23,433 bases of DNA from a virus: positions 1 to 23,433 of IMG/VR virus record IMGVR_UViG_3300032246_000347; one strand, written 5' to 3'. The notes under the pieces are model-generated. The model did no database searches. It was not told where the DNA came from and worked only from the letters and a program-made list of their open reading frames with translations. The first letter of the stretch is position 1. Every line of letters begins with the position of its first letter. Shown here piece after piece: positions 5,366-11,489 of this stretch. The position numbers and the translations under genes are program-made.

Positions 5366-6535
5366 ATGCAAGTAGAAGACCGAATCAAGAAAACCCATAT
5401 CGACATCATGCAACATAAGAAGTTCTGCTCGTATGCAGGTATCTTAGCGTGTGGGTCAGTCGAGGTAAGCAAGGACATTCCAACTGCCGCAACGGACGGA
5501 TGGAATGTAATCTACAACCCTGAGTTTATTGAGACTCATGCCAAGACACAAGAGGAATTGCGTTTCTTGGTATTGCATGAGGCAACACATAAGGCATATA
5601 GGCATCTGAGTGTGTGGCAATCATTGCATGAAGAAAATCCTCGGAAAGCCAACATAGCCGCAGATCATTTCGTTAACTTATCGTTAGTGGATATGGATGC
5701 AGGTGAAGGGTTTATAAAGATGTTGGACGTAGGTGTCGTGCCCGATGAGCAGTATCGTGGTATGTCCGTTAAACAAATCTTTGATCTCCTCGAGGATGAC
5801 AAGGGCGGTAAAGAAGGAGACGAGGAAGGAGGGGATGGGTTCGACGAACACGAATGGGGCAAAGCCAAAGAGCAAGGCAAAGAGACTCAGGAAGGTCGAG
5901 CCAAAGAGATCGAGCGTGCAATACGGCAAGGCGAGATCATGCGTCGTAAGTTAGCAGGTAAGGGCGCAGGTAATTCGGATGGTGCGTTCGGTGACATCTT
6001 GAATCCCAAGATTGATTGGCGTAAGGTGTTGCGTGAATTCATTCAAGAGGTATGCCAAGGTCGTGATGAGGCATCATGGCGCAGACCCAATCGCAGATAC
6101 TTAGCCGAGGATATTTATATGCCCTCGATGTTAGGGGTCACTATGACGGAATTAGTCATCGGGTTCGATACATCAGGCTCATGTTTTGGCGGGGCTGAGA
6201 TGACTCGGTTCGTTTCAGAAATTAAAACTATCATCGAGGAAGTAAAGCCAAGCAAAACCCATGTGATCTATTGGGATACGGAAATCGCAGGTCATCAGAT
6301 CTTTGAGGATGGGCAATTCGCTATACAAGATCTAAAGCCTAAAGGCGGTGGCGGAACGGATGGTGCGGTGTTGTTTGACTATCTTCGTGCAGAGCGTATT
6401 AGACCTCAAGCCATCATTCAATTCAGCGATGGTTATGTAGGTGACTGGGGCACATCAGATTGTCCTACGATGTGGGCGTTGACCTCATCTAATATTAGAT
6501 CGCCATACGGCACAACAATTTACTTGGAGGATTGA
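5366..6535 (+). CDS. Metallopeptidase-like and VWA domain protein (DUF2201/CobT-like)
   Basis: A 389-residue protein. The N-terminal part has a zinc-peptidase-like HEATH motif (71-75) followed by an AAD-x-x-V-N helix (98-104), as in the putative metallopeptidase domain of DUF2201 proteins. A Gly/Glu/Lys-rich low-complexity linker (about 145-200) follows, then a VWA domain with a full MIDAS: DTSGS (268-272), Thr331 in GGGGTDG and Asp355 in FSDG. The family works with MoxR/CobS ATPases, here encoded at 3431. Start: ATG after CCAAAGGAAAC; a longer frame from 5330 would read through the palindrome and is rejected. Palindrome copy 11 is encoded near its C-terminus. The real substrate is unknown. 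Confidence 0.9.
   Translation: MQVEDRIKKTHIDIMQHKKFCSYAGILACGSVEVSKDIPTAATDGWNVIYNPEFIETHAKTQEELRFLVLHEATHKAYRHLSVWQSLHEENPRKANIAADHFVNLSLVDMDAGEGFIKMLDVGVVPDEQYRGMSVKQIFDLLEDDKGGKEGDEEGGDGFDEHEWGKAKEQGKETQEGRAKEIERAIRQGEIMRRKLAGKGAGNSDGAFGDILNPKIDWRKVLREFIQEVCQGRDEASWRRPNRRYLAEDIYMPSMLGVTMTELVIGFDTSGSCFGGAEMTRFVSEIKTIIEEVKPSKTHVIYWDTEIAGHQIFEDGQFAIQDLKPKGGGGTDGAVLFDYLRAERIRPQAIIQFSDGYVGDWGTSDCPTMWALTSSNIRSPYGTTIYLED
6487..6500. repeat. Palindrome ATCTAATATTAGAT, copy 11 (in gene)
   Basis: Exact copy inside the 3' end of the VWA gene, read as part of Ser-Ser-Asn-Ile-Arg-Ser (residues 374-379), about 50 nt before the next start codon. Confidence 0.9.
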
Positions 6536-6538
6536 ATC

Positions 6539-6928
6539 ATGGGATACAGATCGGATGTAAGAGCGCACATTTATCCTGCTCGTGTTACAGGGGATCCTGA
6601 TAATACAGTAACGGTTGCAGATGCCTATGCTCGTTTGAAAGTCATCATGAATACCACATACAAAGAGTTTATGGAATATTGGGGGGAACACTTCAATTGG
6701 AACGACAGCAATCAATTTCTTGATTTTTCTATGGGCAGCGTCAAGTGGTATGAAGACCATTCTGAGATTAAAAAATTCATGGAGTTTTTGAATGAGATCG
6801 AAGAACTTGATTTTGAATACGAGTTCATTCGTATGGGCGAAGACATAGATGACGTTGATCGCCAAACAAGCGAAGATGCTGATTGGCTTTTAGAAGTCCG
6901 TAGAGAAATTGTTTCTGATTGGGATTAA
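6539..6928 (+). CDS. Conserved MGYRSDV-type phage protein
   Basis: A 129-residue acidic protein beginning MGYRSDVRAHIYP, the hallmark start of a small family found in phages and bacteria. A long amphipathic region (residues about 30-60) and an acidic second half follow (EEIDFEYEF-like pattern, then DIDDVDRQ). No catalytic motif is visible and I know no function. TTGGAGGATTGA supplies both the ribosome site and the stop of the VWA gene, so the two are tightly linked. Confidence 0.8.
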   Translation: MGYRSDVRAHIYPARVTGDPDNTVTVADAYARLKVIMNTTYKEFMEYWGEHFNWNDSNQFLDFSMGSVKWYEDHSEIKKFMEFLNEIEELDFEYEFIRMGEDIDDVDRQTSEDADWLLEVRREIVSDWD

Positions 6929-6930
6929 AC

Positions 6931-7188
6931 ATGAGATTCATAATTAACATTGAGGGCACGCCAGTTCTTCTAACATTAGATCAAATGCAAGAGTTGGTGC
7001 GTGGGTTAGATGGCGCTGAGAAGATTACCAACAAGTATGTTGGCAACAAGAAGGGAGATGACAATTCAGACTACCTTAAATTTATTGAGCCGTATTGTGC
7101 ATCCGATGCGTTGAGTGTGCGCATCATGTCAGACGAAACTTATGAGACGAGAAAATTAGTAACTAAACTTCAAATGGAGAACGCATAA
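6931..7188 (+). CDS. Small phage protein, unknown
   Basis: An 85-residue protein starting MRFIINIEGTPVLLTLDQMQ, with a beta-rich first part, a helix and a charged middle (NKKGDDNSD). I chose the ATG at 6931, 2 bp after the stop of the previous gene, over an in-frame TTG at 6919. Its stop overlaps the next start. It lies inside the MoxR/VWA/DUF3150-like run, but nothing in the sequence gives a function. Confidence 0.7.
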   Translation: MRFIINIEGTPVLLTLDQMQELVRGLDGAEKITNKYVGNKKGDDNSDYLKFIEPYCASDALSVRIMSDETYETRKLVTKLQMENA

Positions 7189-8087
7189 TGAATTATCAAA
7201 CATCAACAATCGCAGGGGTGGCGAGAGCCGCTATGTTAGTAGACTTGCAAGTGTCCATCTATTCAGGGCGTAAGCAAGACAAGCAAACGCAAGCCGAGGT
7301 GACCAATGCCAAGGGTGCGAATTCAAAGAAAGCTGCATCGGTGTATAAGTCGCTGTTCGCTGATTGTTCCGAGCTTGACGCAATCACTAAGTTTCAAGCG
7401 AGAGCAAGGGCTGACCATTACAAATACACCAAGCCTTGGAATGACTACGGCGCAAGGTTGCTACCTACTGCTGTGCTGCAAACATATAAGCAAGCGATGA
7501 ACAAACATCAGATTGAGTTTGATAGGCTAGTGCAAGCGTTCTTGGTTAAGTATGACACTTTGGTCGCAAGCATGGCGTTTCAGCTTGGGTCTTTGTTTGA
7601 TCGTGATGAGTATCCGACAAGTGCCAAGGTAGCGCAGAAGTTTCGCATGGACATATCGTTCTCGCCATTACCAACGGCAGGGGACTTTAGGCTCGACATC
7701 GAGAGCGAGGTTCAGCAAGACATCATCAAGCAGTATGAGAAACGTCTAGAGTCTCAGCTTGAGGCGGTGGCACAGGACTCATGGTCTAAGTTGCATGAGG
7801 CGTTGCTTAGACTGAGTGATCGCTTGGTGGTCGAGGAGGATGGGACTAAGCGTAAGTTTCACGACACGATGGTCACAGGTGCATTGGAGTTGTGCGAGTT
7901 GTTGACACAGATGAATATAACTCAGGATCCTGCGTTGGAGAAAGCTAGGCGTAAGGTTGAGGAAGTATTATCAGGTGTAACTCCAAAAGAGTTGCGTGAA
8001 GAGGATAGCACCCGTATCTTTACCAAACAGAAAGTTGATGAGATTCTTGGTGCGTTTGACTGGGGTGATACAGAAGGAGATGTATGA
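7188..8087 (+). CDS. DUF3150-like conserved phage protein
   Basis: A 299-residue, helix-rich soluble protein with long charged heptad-like stretches (about 175-220, 240-265) and no signal peptide. Length, composition and neighbourhood (MoxR ATPase, VWA-metallopeptidase) match DUF3150 proteins, which are often encoded beside CobS/MoxR-like ATPases in phages. This assignment is from memory of the pattern, not a search. The ATG overlaps the TAA of the gene before, with GGAG upstream. It could be a third component or adaptor of the ATPase module. Confidence 0.7.
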   Translation: MNYQTSTIAGVARAAMLVDLQVSIYSGRKQDKQTQAEVTNAKGANSKKAASVYKSLFADCSELDAITKFQARARADHYKYTKPWNDYGARLLPTAVLQTYKQAMNKHQIEFDRLVQAFLVKYDTLVASMAFQLGSLFDRDEYPTSAKVAQKFRMDISFSPLPTAGDFRLDIESEVQQDIIKQYEKRLESQLEAVAQDSWSKLHEALLRLSDRLVVEEDGTKRKFHDTMVTGALELCELLTQMNITQDPALEKARRKVEEVLSGVTPKELREEDSTRIFTKQKVDEILGAFDWGDTEGDV

Positions 8088-8359
8088 ATGAAGACACGAT
8101 TGAGTATAGATATGAGCAATACATGGGAAGCTATGTGCTCAAGGGTTGGCGTGATGGTAGAGAGGAGTATCAACGAGGCGAGATTGGCGAACAACCTGCT
8201 TGGCTGCGTGATGTCCTCCATGTGGCGAAAGTTGCGGGGCATATTAAAAAAGTCAAGCATCCTCCGCCCACATTCATTCTTTGGTTTCGCACAAATGCCA
8301 AAGGTAACTTAATTGAATTTATAGAATTGGACTCAGATGAATTACGATATGTTAACTGA
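8084..8359 (+). CDS. Hypothetical phage protein
   Basis: A 91-residue protein starting MNEDTIEYRYEQYMGSYVLK. It has a charged central helix (GWRDGREEYQRG) and a beta-like C-terminal part (PTFILWFRTNAKGNLIEFIE). Its ATG overlaps the stop of the DUF3150-like gene by 4 nt, with AGAAGGAGA upstream. It overlaps the next gene by 23 nt. Not recognised. Confidence 0.7.
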   Translation: MNEDTIEYRYEQYMGSYVLKGWRDGREEYQRGEIGEQPAWLRDVLHVAKVAGHIKKVKHPPPTFILWFRTNAKGNLIEFIELDSDELRYVN

Positions 8360-8522
8360 TGAAGAATTGATACGCCATGCCGATGGGCAAGGCAAACTTG
8401 TGCAAGTGTTGTGTGAACGACTAGAGATGAGACTCCGTGACATCGAGGATTTAGCGCATCAACTGGGTAAGCAATTGCCCAAGAATGATACCGACCCCCG
8501 ACAAATGGAATTGTTCATCTAA
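8337..8522 (+). CDS. Small helical phage protein
   Basis: A 61-residue protein with a heptad-like helix (LVQVLCERLEMRLRDIEDLAHQLG) and a C-terminal QMELFI tail. It resembles the many small phage proteins with an 'RLE..L' coiled-coil segment. The start could be 8337 or the ATG at 8349; neither has a strong ribosome site, so it is probably coupled to the gene it overlaps. Its stop lies in palindrome copy 12. Confidence 0.65.
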   Translation: MNYDMLTDEELIRHADGQGKLVQVLCERLEMRLRDIEDLAHQLGKQLPKNDTDPRQMELFI

Positions 8523-8530
8523 TATTAGAT
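8517..8530. repeat. Palindrome ATCTAATATTAGAT, copy 12
   Basis: Exact copy with the 16-bp extension (8516-8531). The stop of the 8337-8522 gene (ATC-TAA) lies in it. GGAG follows directly as the ribosome site for the ATG at 8541. This is the last copy before a 14.5-kb gap. Confidence 0.9.
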
Positions 8531-8540
8531 GGAGACAGAA

Positions 8541-9065
8541 ATGCCTGACTTACAAACTGCTTTAGAAATTGCCATCAGAGAATGGGACAATGATATTAAC
8601 CAACCACAGGAAACAAAAATGAAACCACAGATATTTAAACCAACCAACAATGTGACTCGTATGACGTTTGATTACGTTAAACAAAACAAAGGATGCAGCA
8701 AAACAGAAGTGCGAACTGCGCTCATGGCAAAGGGTTTTAAAGATAACTCAATTACATCTTTGTTAGCGCAGATGCTACGTCAGAATTATTTTATTTTGGA
8801 TAAGTCGGGCGGGTTGCATTGCTTGATTGAGGAATACGTGCCGTTGAAAGCGCACAAGGCTAAAGACAAGATAGCCAGGCCCACAGTAAAAAAGGTTAAG
8901 GTTAAAGAACCCCTCAAGCCCGTGCCCGTGCCTATGCCTGAGTTTGAACCTGAGATCAAGCATCTTCAAAGTAGATCATGGACTGCCGAAGAAATACTGA
9001 ACAAACTCAATGTAGTCGAAGCCAAGGCTTTGTATAAAGAGTTAACACGAGTGTTCTCAGAGTAA
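8541..9065 (+). CDS. Putative winged-helix protein with two possible starts
   Basis: A 174-residue protein if it starts at 8541 (GGAG within the palindrome-adjacent ATGGAG). An in-frame ATG at 8619 follows an AGGAAACAAAA site almost identical to the one before the VWA gene; starting there gives 148 residues, lacking an acidic N-terminal helix. The core MTFDYVKQNKGCSKTEVRTA, followed by SLLAQMLRQNYFILDKSGGL, looks like a winged-helix fold. A Lys/Pro-rich linker (KVKVKEPLKPVPVPMP) and a C-terminal helix domain follow. It is likely a DNA-binding or adaptor protein; not named. Confidence 0.75.
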   Translation: MPDLQTALEIAIREWDNDINQPQETKMKPQIFKPTNNVTRMTFDYVKQNKGCSKTEVRTALMAKGFKDNSITSLLAQMLRQNYFILDKSGGLHCLIEEYVPLKAHKAKDKIARPTVKKVKVKEPLKPVPVPMPEFEPEIKHLQSRSWTAEEILNKLNVVEAKALYKELTRVFSE

Positions 9066-9068
9066 ATT

Positions 9069-9176
9069 ATGTATACGTTCTTAAACATACTTACATGGTT
9101 CTTGATTCTTACAGGGGCAATCGCAATTACCCTCATCATTTGGTTTATTGTTTGGACAATTGGAGGTCAAAAATGA
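9069..9176 (+). CDS. 35-residue single-pass membrane micro-protein
   Basis: Starts MYTFLNILTWFL; a single hydrophobic segment covers most of residues 4-31 and ends in GGQK. It begins 3 bp after the stop of the winged-helix gene, and its end overlaps the ATG of the next gene (ATGA). The GGAG used by the next gene lies inside it. The ribosome site before this ATG is weak, so coupling is likely. Function unknown. Confidence 0.55.
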   Translation: MYTFLNILTWFLILTGAIAITLIIWFIVWTIGGQK

Positions 9177-9400
9177 CTAGAAAAAAACTTACTATGACGC
9201 AAGAAATTGAGCATCCCGCTCACTACACAACGCACCCATCAGGAGTTGAATGCATTGAAATTACAAGGCACATGGGATTTAACTTGGGCAACGCAATTAA
9301 ATACATTTGGCGGTGTGATTTAAAAGAAGACGCAATAGAAGACTTGAAGAAAGCCGTATGGTATTTGCAAGACGAAATCAAAAAGAGAGAGGCGGAATGA
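9173..9400 (+). CDS. DUF3310 protein (T7 gp1.7-like)
   Basis: A 75-residue protein with the DUF3310 signature: HPAHYTTHPSGVECIEITRH, followed by GNAIKYIWRCDLKEDAIEDL and a C-terminal helix. DUF3310 occurs in many phages and includes relatives of T7 gp1.7, which has nucleotide kinase activity. This copy is short, and I do not claim that activity for it. ATG at 9173 follows TTGGAGGTCAAAA; the longer frame from 9095 would overlap the membrane micro-protein and is rejected. Confidence 0.85.
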   Translation: MTRKKLTMTQEIEHPAHYTTHPSGVECIEITRHMGFNLGNAIKYIWRCDLKEDAIEDLKKAVWYLQDEIKKREAE

Positions 9401-9834
9401 CTATCCCTTTGAAACCTGTAAAAATTGATAGAAACGGGCCCGCTTATTCAATTGCCAATGTAACTGAACATTTGGCAGGTGAAATTGACAGTGAAAACGG
9501 AACTTATATAACAAGAGGAGCAAAACTAATTATGACTGACTATAAAAAAGCAACAGACATCATGGATGAAGGATACAAAACTTTTAAAACAAGTATCAGT
9601 AACTTTATGGATTTATCCAATGAGTTTAGAGATCATGCCAAAAAAGTATCAGGAGATGTACGCAAAGCCGCAGATGATTTGGCATCAGGTCTTGCAAAGG
9701 TAGAGAAGCAAGCTAACTTTTCAAATCTTGAGAAGTATGTAAACCTGCTTGAGCGAGCAGCAACTGCCATGAGTACGTTGGCAGAATTGGAGAAGACAGG
9801 TAAGTTAGAAAAAATATCAGGAGCATTGAAATGA
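9397..9834 (+). CDS. Coiled-coil phage protein
   Basis: A 145-residue protein starting MTIPLKPVKIDRNGPAYSIA. From about residue 45 it is almost all helix, with heptad-like hydrophobics (FMDLSNEFRDHAKKVSGDVR and LASGLAKVEKQANF). The ATG overlaps the DUF3310 stop (ATGA). An internal ATG at 9532 is possible but has no better site. It may be an elongated scaffold or a binding partner; not recognised. Confidence 0.7.
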   Translation: MTIPLKPVKIDRNGPAYSIANVTEHLAGEIDSENGTYITRGAKLIMTDYKKATDIMDEGYKTFKTSISNFMDLSNEFRDHAKKVSGDVRKAADDLASGLAKVEKQANFSNLEKYVNLLERAATAMSTLAELEKTGKLEKISGALK

Positions 9835-9971
9835 CAAAAGAAGAAATCATATCCAAGATACAAGCAAACCAATGGTGGCCTTTTGATCGTGTTGATCCCA
9901 AGATACTGCAAGAGGCTATGCGTAGAGAGAAACAAGAAACATTTAATGGATATGAGGAGTCACCGATATGA
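9831..9971 (+). CDS. 46-residue hypothetical phage protein
   Basis: Starts MTKEEIISKIQANQWWPFDR and continues VDPKILQEAMRREKQETFNG to a short end. It overlaps the genes on both sides by ATGA and has CAGGAG upstream of its ATG, the usual architecture of this operon. It looks helical, with an N-terminal acidic/basic helix and a Trp pair. No function can be given. Confidence 0.7.
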   Translation: MTKEEIISKIQANQWWPFDRVDPKILQEAMRREKQETFNGYEESPI

Positions 9972-10270
9972 CAGAAGAAACAAAAGATGAATATGAGCGT
10001 GGCTTTATTGATGGGATGCAAAAGCAAATGCAATCAAGCGTAGACAAAGCAGTCAACGCAATGAGTAAGCGTGAGGGGATAGACTCAGGATGGCGCAAGA
10101 GACAGATCATGACTGAAGATGATGACGATATCCAAGACTATAAAAAGCCTTGGGTTGGACTGACTGATGAGGAGCGAGATTACTTTACCTACATTGATGC
10201 AAAAGATAAAGCCCGATTTCGCAAGTACGCTAATTACATTGAAACTAAACTAAAGGAAAAAAACACATGA
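9968..10270 (+). CDS. Hypothetical phage protein
   Basis: A 100-residue, very charged protein. The segment PWVGLTDEERDYF carries the 'W.GLTDEE' pattern seen in many small phage proteins of unknown role. An N-terminal helix (DEYERGFIDGMQKQMQSSVD) and a basic C-terminal helix flank it. The start overlaps the gene before it by 4 nt, with GAGGAG upstream. Not assigned further. Confidence 0.7.
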   Translation: MTEETKDEYERGFIDGMQKQMQSSVDKAVNAMSKREGIDSGWRKRQIMTEDDDDIQDYKKPWVGLTDEERDYFTYIDAKDKARFRKYANYIETKLKEKNT

Positions 10271-10653
10271 AGATTGAAATTGAACACATGAAAGACAACG
10301 ATGACGGCTCATGTAATGTGATGCTTAACACCGATAATGAAGCTAATCTTTTTTTAATACGCTATGGTCTTGTGGCGGCATTGACAGACGCAATCAACAA
10401 AGCTAAAGAAGACTACACGCCAAGGGAAACAGACCCCAAAACCATTGAGCGTGACATGATGGTGGAGGAGATCAAAGCCATGCGTATGCTGATTGAGGAG
10501 CAAGACAAGGCCCTCAGACATGCCATAGAACTCACCGCAAGGTTACAGAAACCGCCACTTTCCGATGACCGCATACACGCTTTGTATAGGCATAGCATGG
10601 ACTGGAGACAATTGGCACGAGACGTAGAGAAAGAACATGGGGTGGGACTTTGA
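10267..10653 (+). CDS. Hypothetical phage protein with C-terminal helical motif
   Basis: A 128-residue protein. A beta-like start (MKIEIEHMKDNDDGSCNVML) leads into a region that resembles a small ferredoxin-like fold, then a long helix (about 68-92). The C-terminal LSDDRIHALYRHSMDWRQLA, followed by ...EKEHG, resembles a tail found on many unrelated phage proteins. The ATG overlaps the previous stop and follows TAAAGGAAAA. Confidence 0.7.
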   Translation: MKIEIEHMKDNDDGSCNVMLNTDNEANLFLIRYGLVAALTDAINKAKEDYTPRETDPKTIERDMMVEEIKAMRMLIEEQDKALRHAIELTARLQKPPLSDDRIHALYRHSMDWRQLARDVEKEHGVGL

Positions 10654-10877
10654 AAACCATAATCCATGTCAATCAGCACGTTATTAAAAGTAATAGAAAG
10701 AACCACGAAAACAATCCCGTGCTTACGGTAAAAACATATAAATCTAACACTTACGCAAATCGCGTATACATTGACGGCCCTAGTGTTATTGTATATTCAC
10801 CCGAAAAGCCATTGTCTTGTGGTGCTCATGTTTGGATAGAAACTGAAGCAAAAGTCACACACGATGAAAAAAGTTAG
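10650..10877 (+). CDS. Conserved phage protein, unknown function
   Basis: A 75-residue beta-rich protein. The pattern IIHVNQHVIKSNRK...NPVLTVKT...VYSPEKPLSCGAHVWIET is one I recognise as a widely conserved small protein in phages and mobile DNA, with no known activity. The start is probably TTG at 10650 (TTGA overlap with the preceding stop), because the conserved part begins almost at once. A GGGGTGGGA stretch lies just upstream. It overlaps the next gene by 14 bp. Confidence 0.75.
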   Translation: MKTIIHVNQHVIKSNRKNHENNPVLTVKTYKSNTYANRVYIDGPSVIVYSPEKPLSCGAHVWIETEAKVTHDEKS

Positions 10878-11055
10878 CACGAATAGGTTTGCCATCGTGA
10901 AGAAAGGGGGTCAGTACGTCAAGCCATTTATTGATGACGCCCCCTACTTACTATTTAAGCGCATGAAAGACGCCGAAGCCGTTTTGGTTATGGATCGTTT
11001 GAGCATGCACAAAGTAGTTAAAGTCCGAGTTACCATCGAACCCTTGGAGTTTTAA
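10864..11055 (+). CDS. Small basic phage protein
   Basis: A 63-residue, basic, beta-rich protein starting MKKVSTNRFAIVKKGGQYVK. It overlaps the previous gene and ends exactly where the VRR-NUC gene starts; the GGAG inside its end serves that next gene. Not recognised. Confidence 0.65.
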   Translation: MKKVSTNRFAIVKKGGQYVKPFIDDAPYLLFKRMKDAEAVLVMDRLSMHKVVKVRVTIEPLEF

Positions 11056-11403
11056 ATGGCTGACACCCCTGAATCAAAAGTAAAAAAGAAAGTCCATGCG
11101 ATACTTAAAGCGTATGAAGCGTATGCCGTCAATTACATTGGCGGTGCGTATGCCAATACAGGAACCCCTGATATCCTTGCTTGTTTTAGAGGTCGATTTC
11201 TCGGGATCGAAGTCAAGGCGGGTAAGAACAAACCCACGCATATACAACTATCTAATCTTAGACGAATCGAAAAAGCAGCAGGGGTAGCACTTGTGCTAAA
11301 CGAAACTAACTTAGATGTTTTGAAGGAGTGTTTAGATGACATCAGAAACGCCCGATCCAATTACAAATTTTTTGAACCAACAGAAGGAGATACCGTATCA
11401 TGA
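11056..11403 (+). CDS. VRR-NUC domain nuclease
   Basis: A 115-residue single-domain nuclease of the PD-(D/E)XK fold, VRR-NUC type. The motif TGTPDILACFRGRFLGIEVK shows the catalytic Asp39 and the Glu52-x-Lys54 pair. Glu6 in the first helix and Gln64 fit the remaining active-site positions. Stand-alone VRR-NUC proteins are common in phages, often close to an SNF2 helicase, as here (14473), and act on structured or branched DNA. Start: ATG with GGAG 7 nt upstream. Confidence 0.9.
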   Translation: MADTPESKVKKKVHAILKAYEAYAVNYIGGAYANTGTPDILACFRGRFLGIEVKAGKNKPTHIQLSNLRRIEKAAGVALVLNETNLDVLKECLDDIRNARSNYKFFEPTEGDTVS

Positions 11404-11489
11404 ACGCAAACTCATTGAACGACGAGCCAAAGACCGAGCCCGATACCTTGCAAGGCATAAAGAAACTGAAAACCATCGGAAAGACGTAG
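11400..11489 (+). CDS. Possible 29-residue linker micro-gene
   Basis: ATG overlaps the VRR-NUC stop (ATGA), and the frame ends directly at the ATG of the DNA polymerase gene. It reads MNANSLNDEPKTEPDTLQGI and then a basic tail. Its exact fit between two genes and the GAAGGAG upstream favour translation, perhaps only to keep ribosomes coupled. It is too short to assign. Confidence 0.4.
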   Translation: MNANSLNDEPKTEPDTLQGIKKLKTIGKT

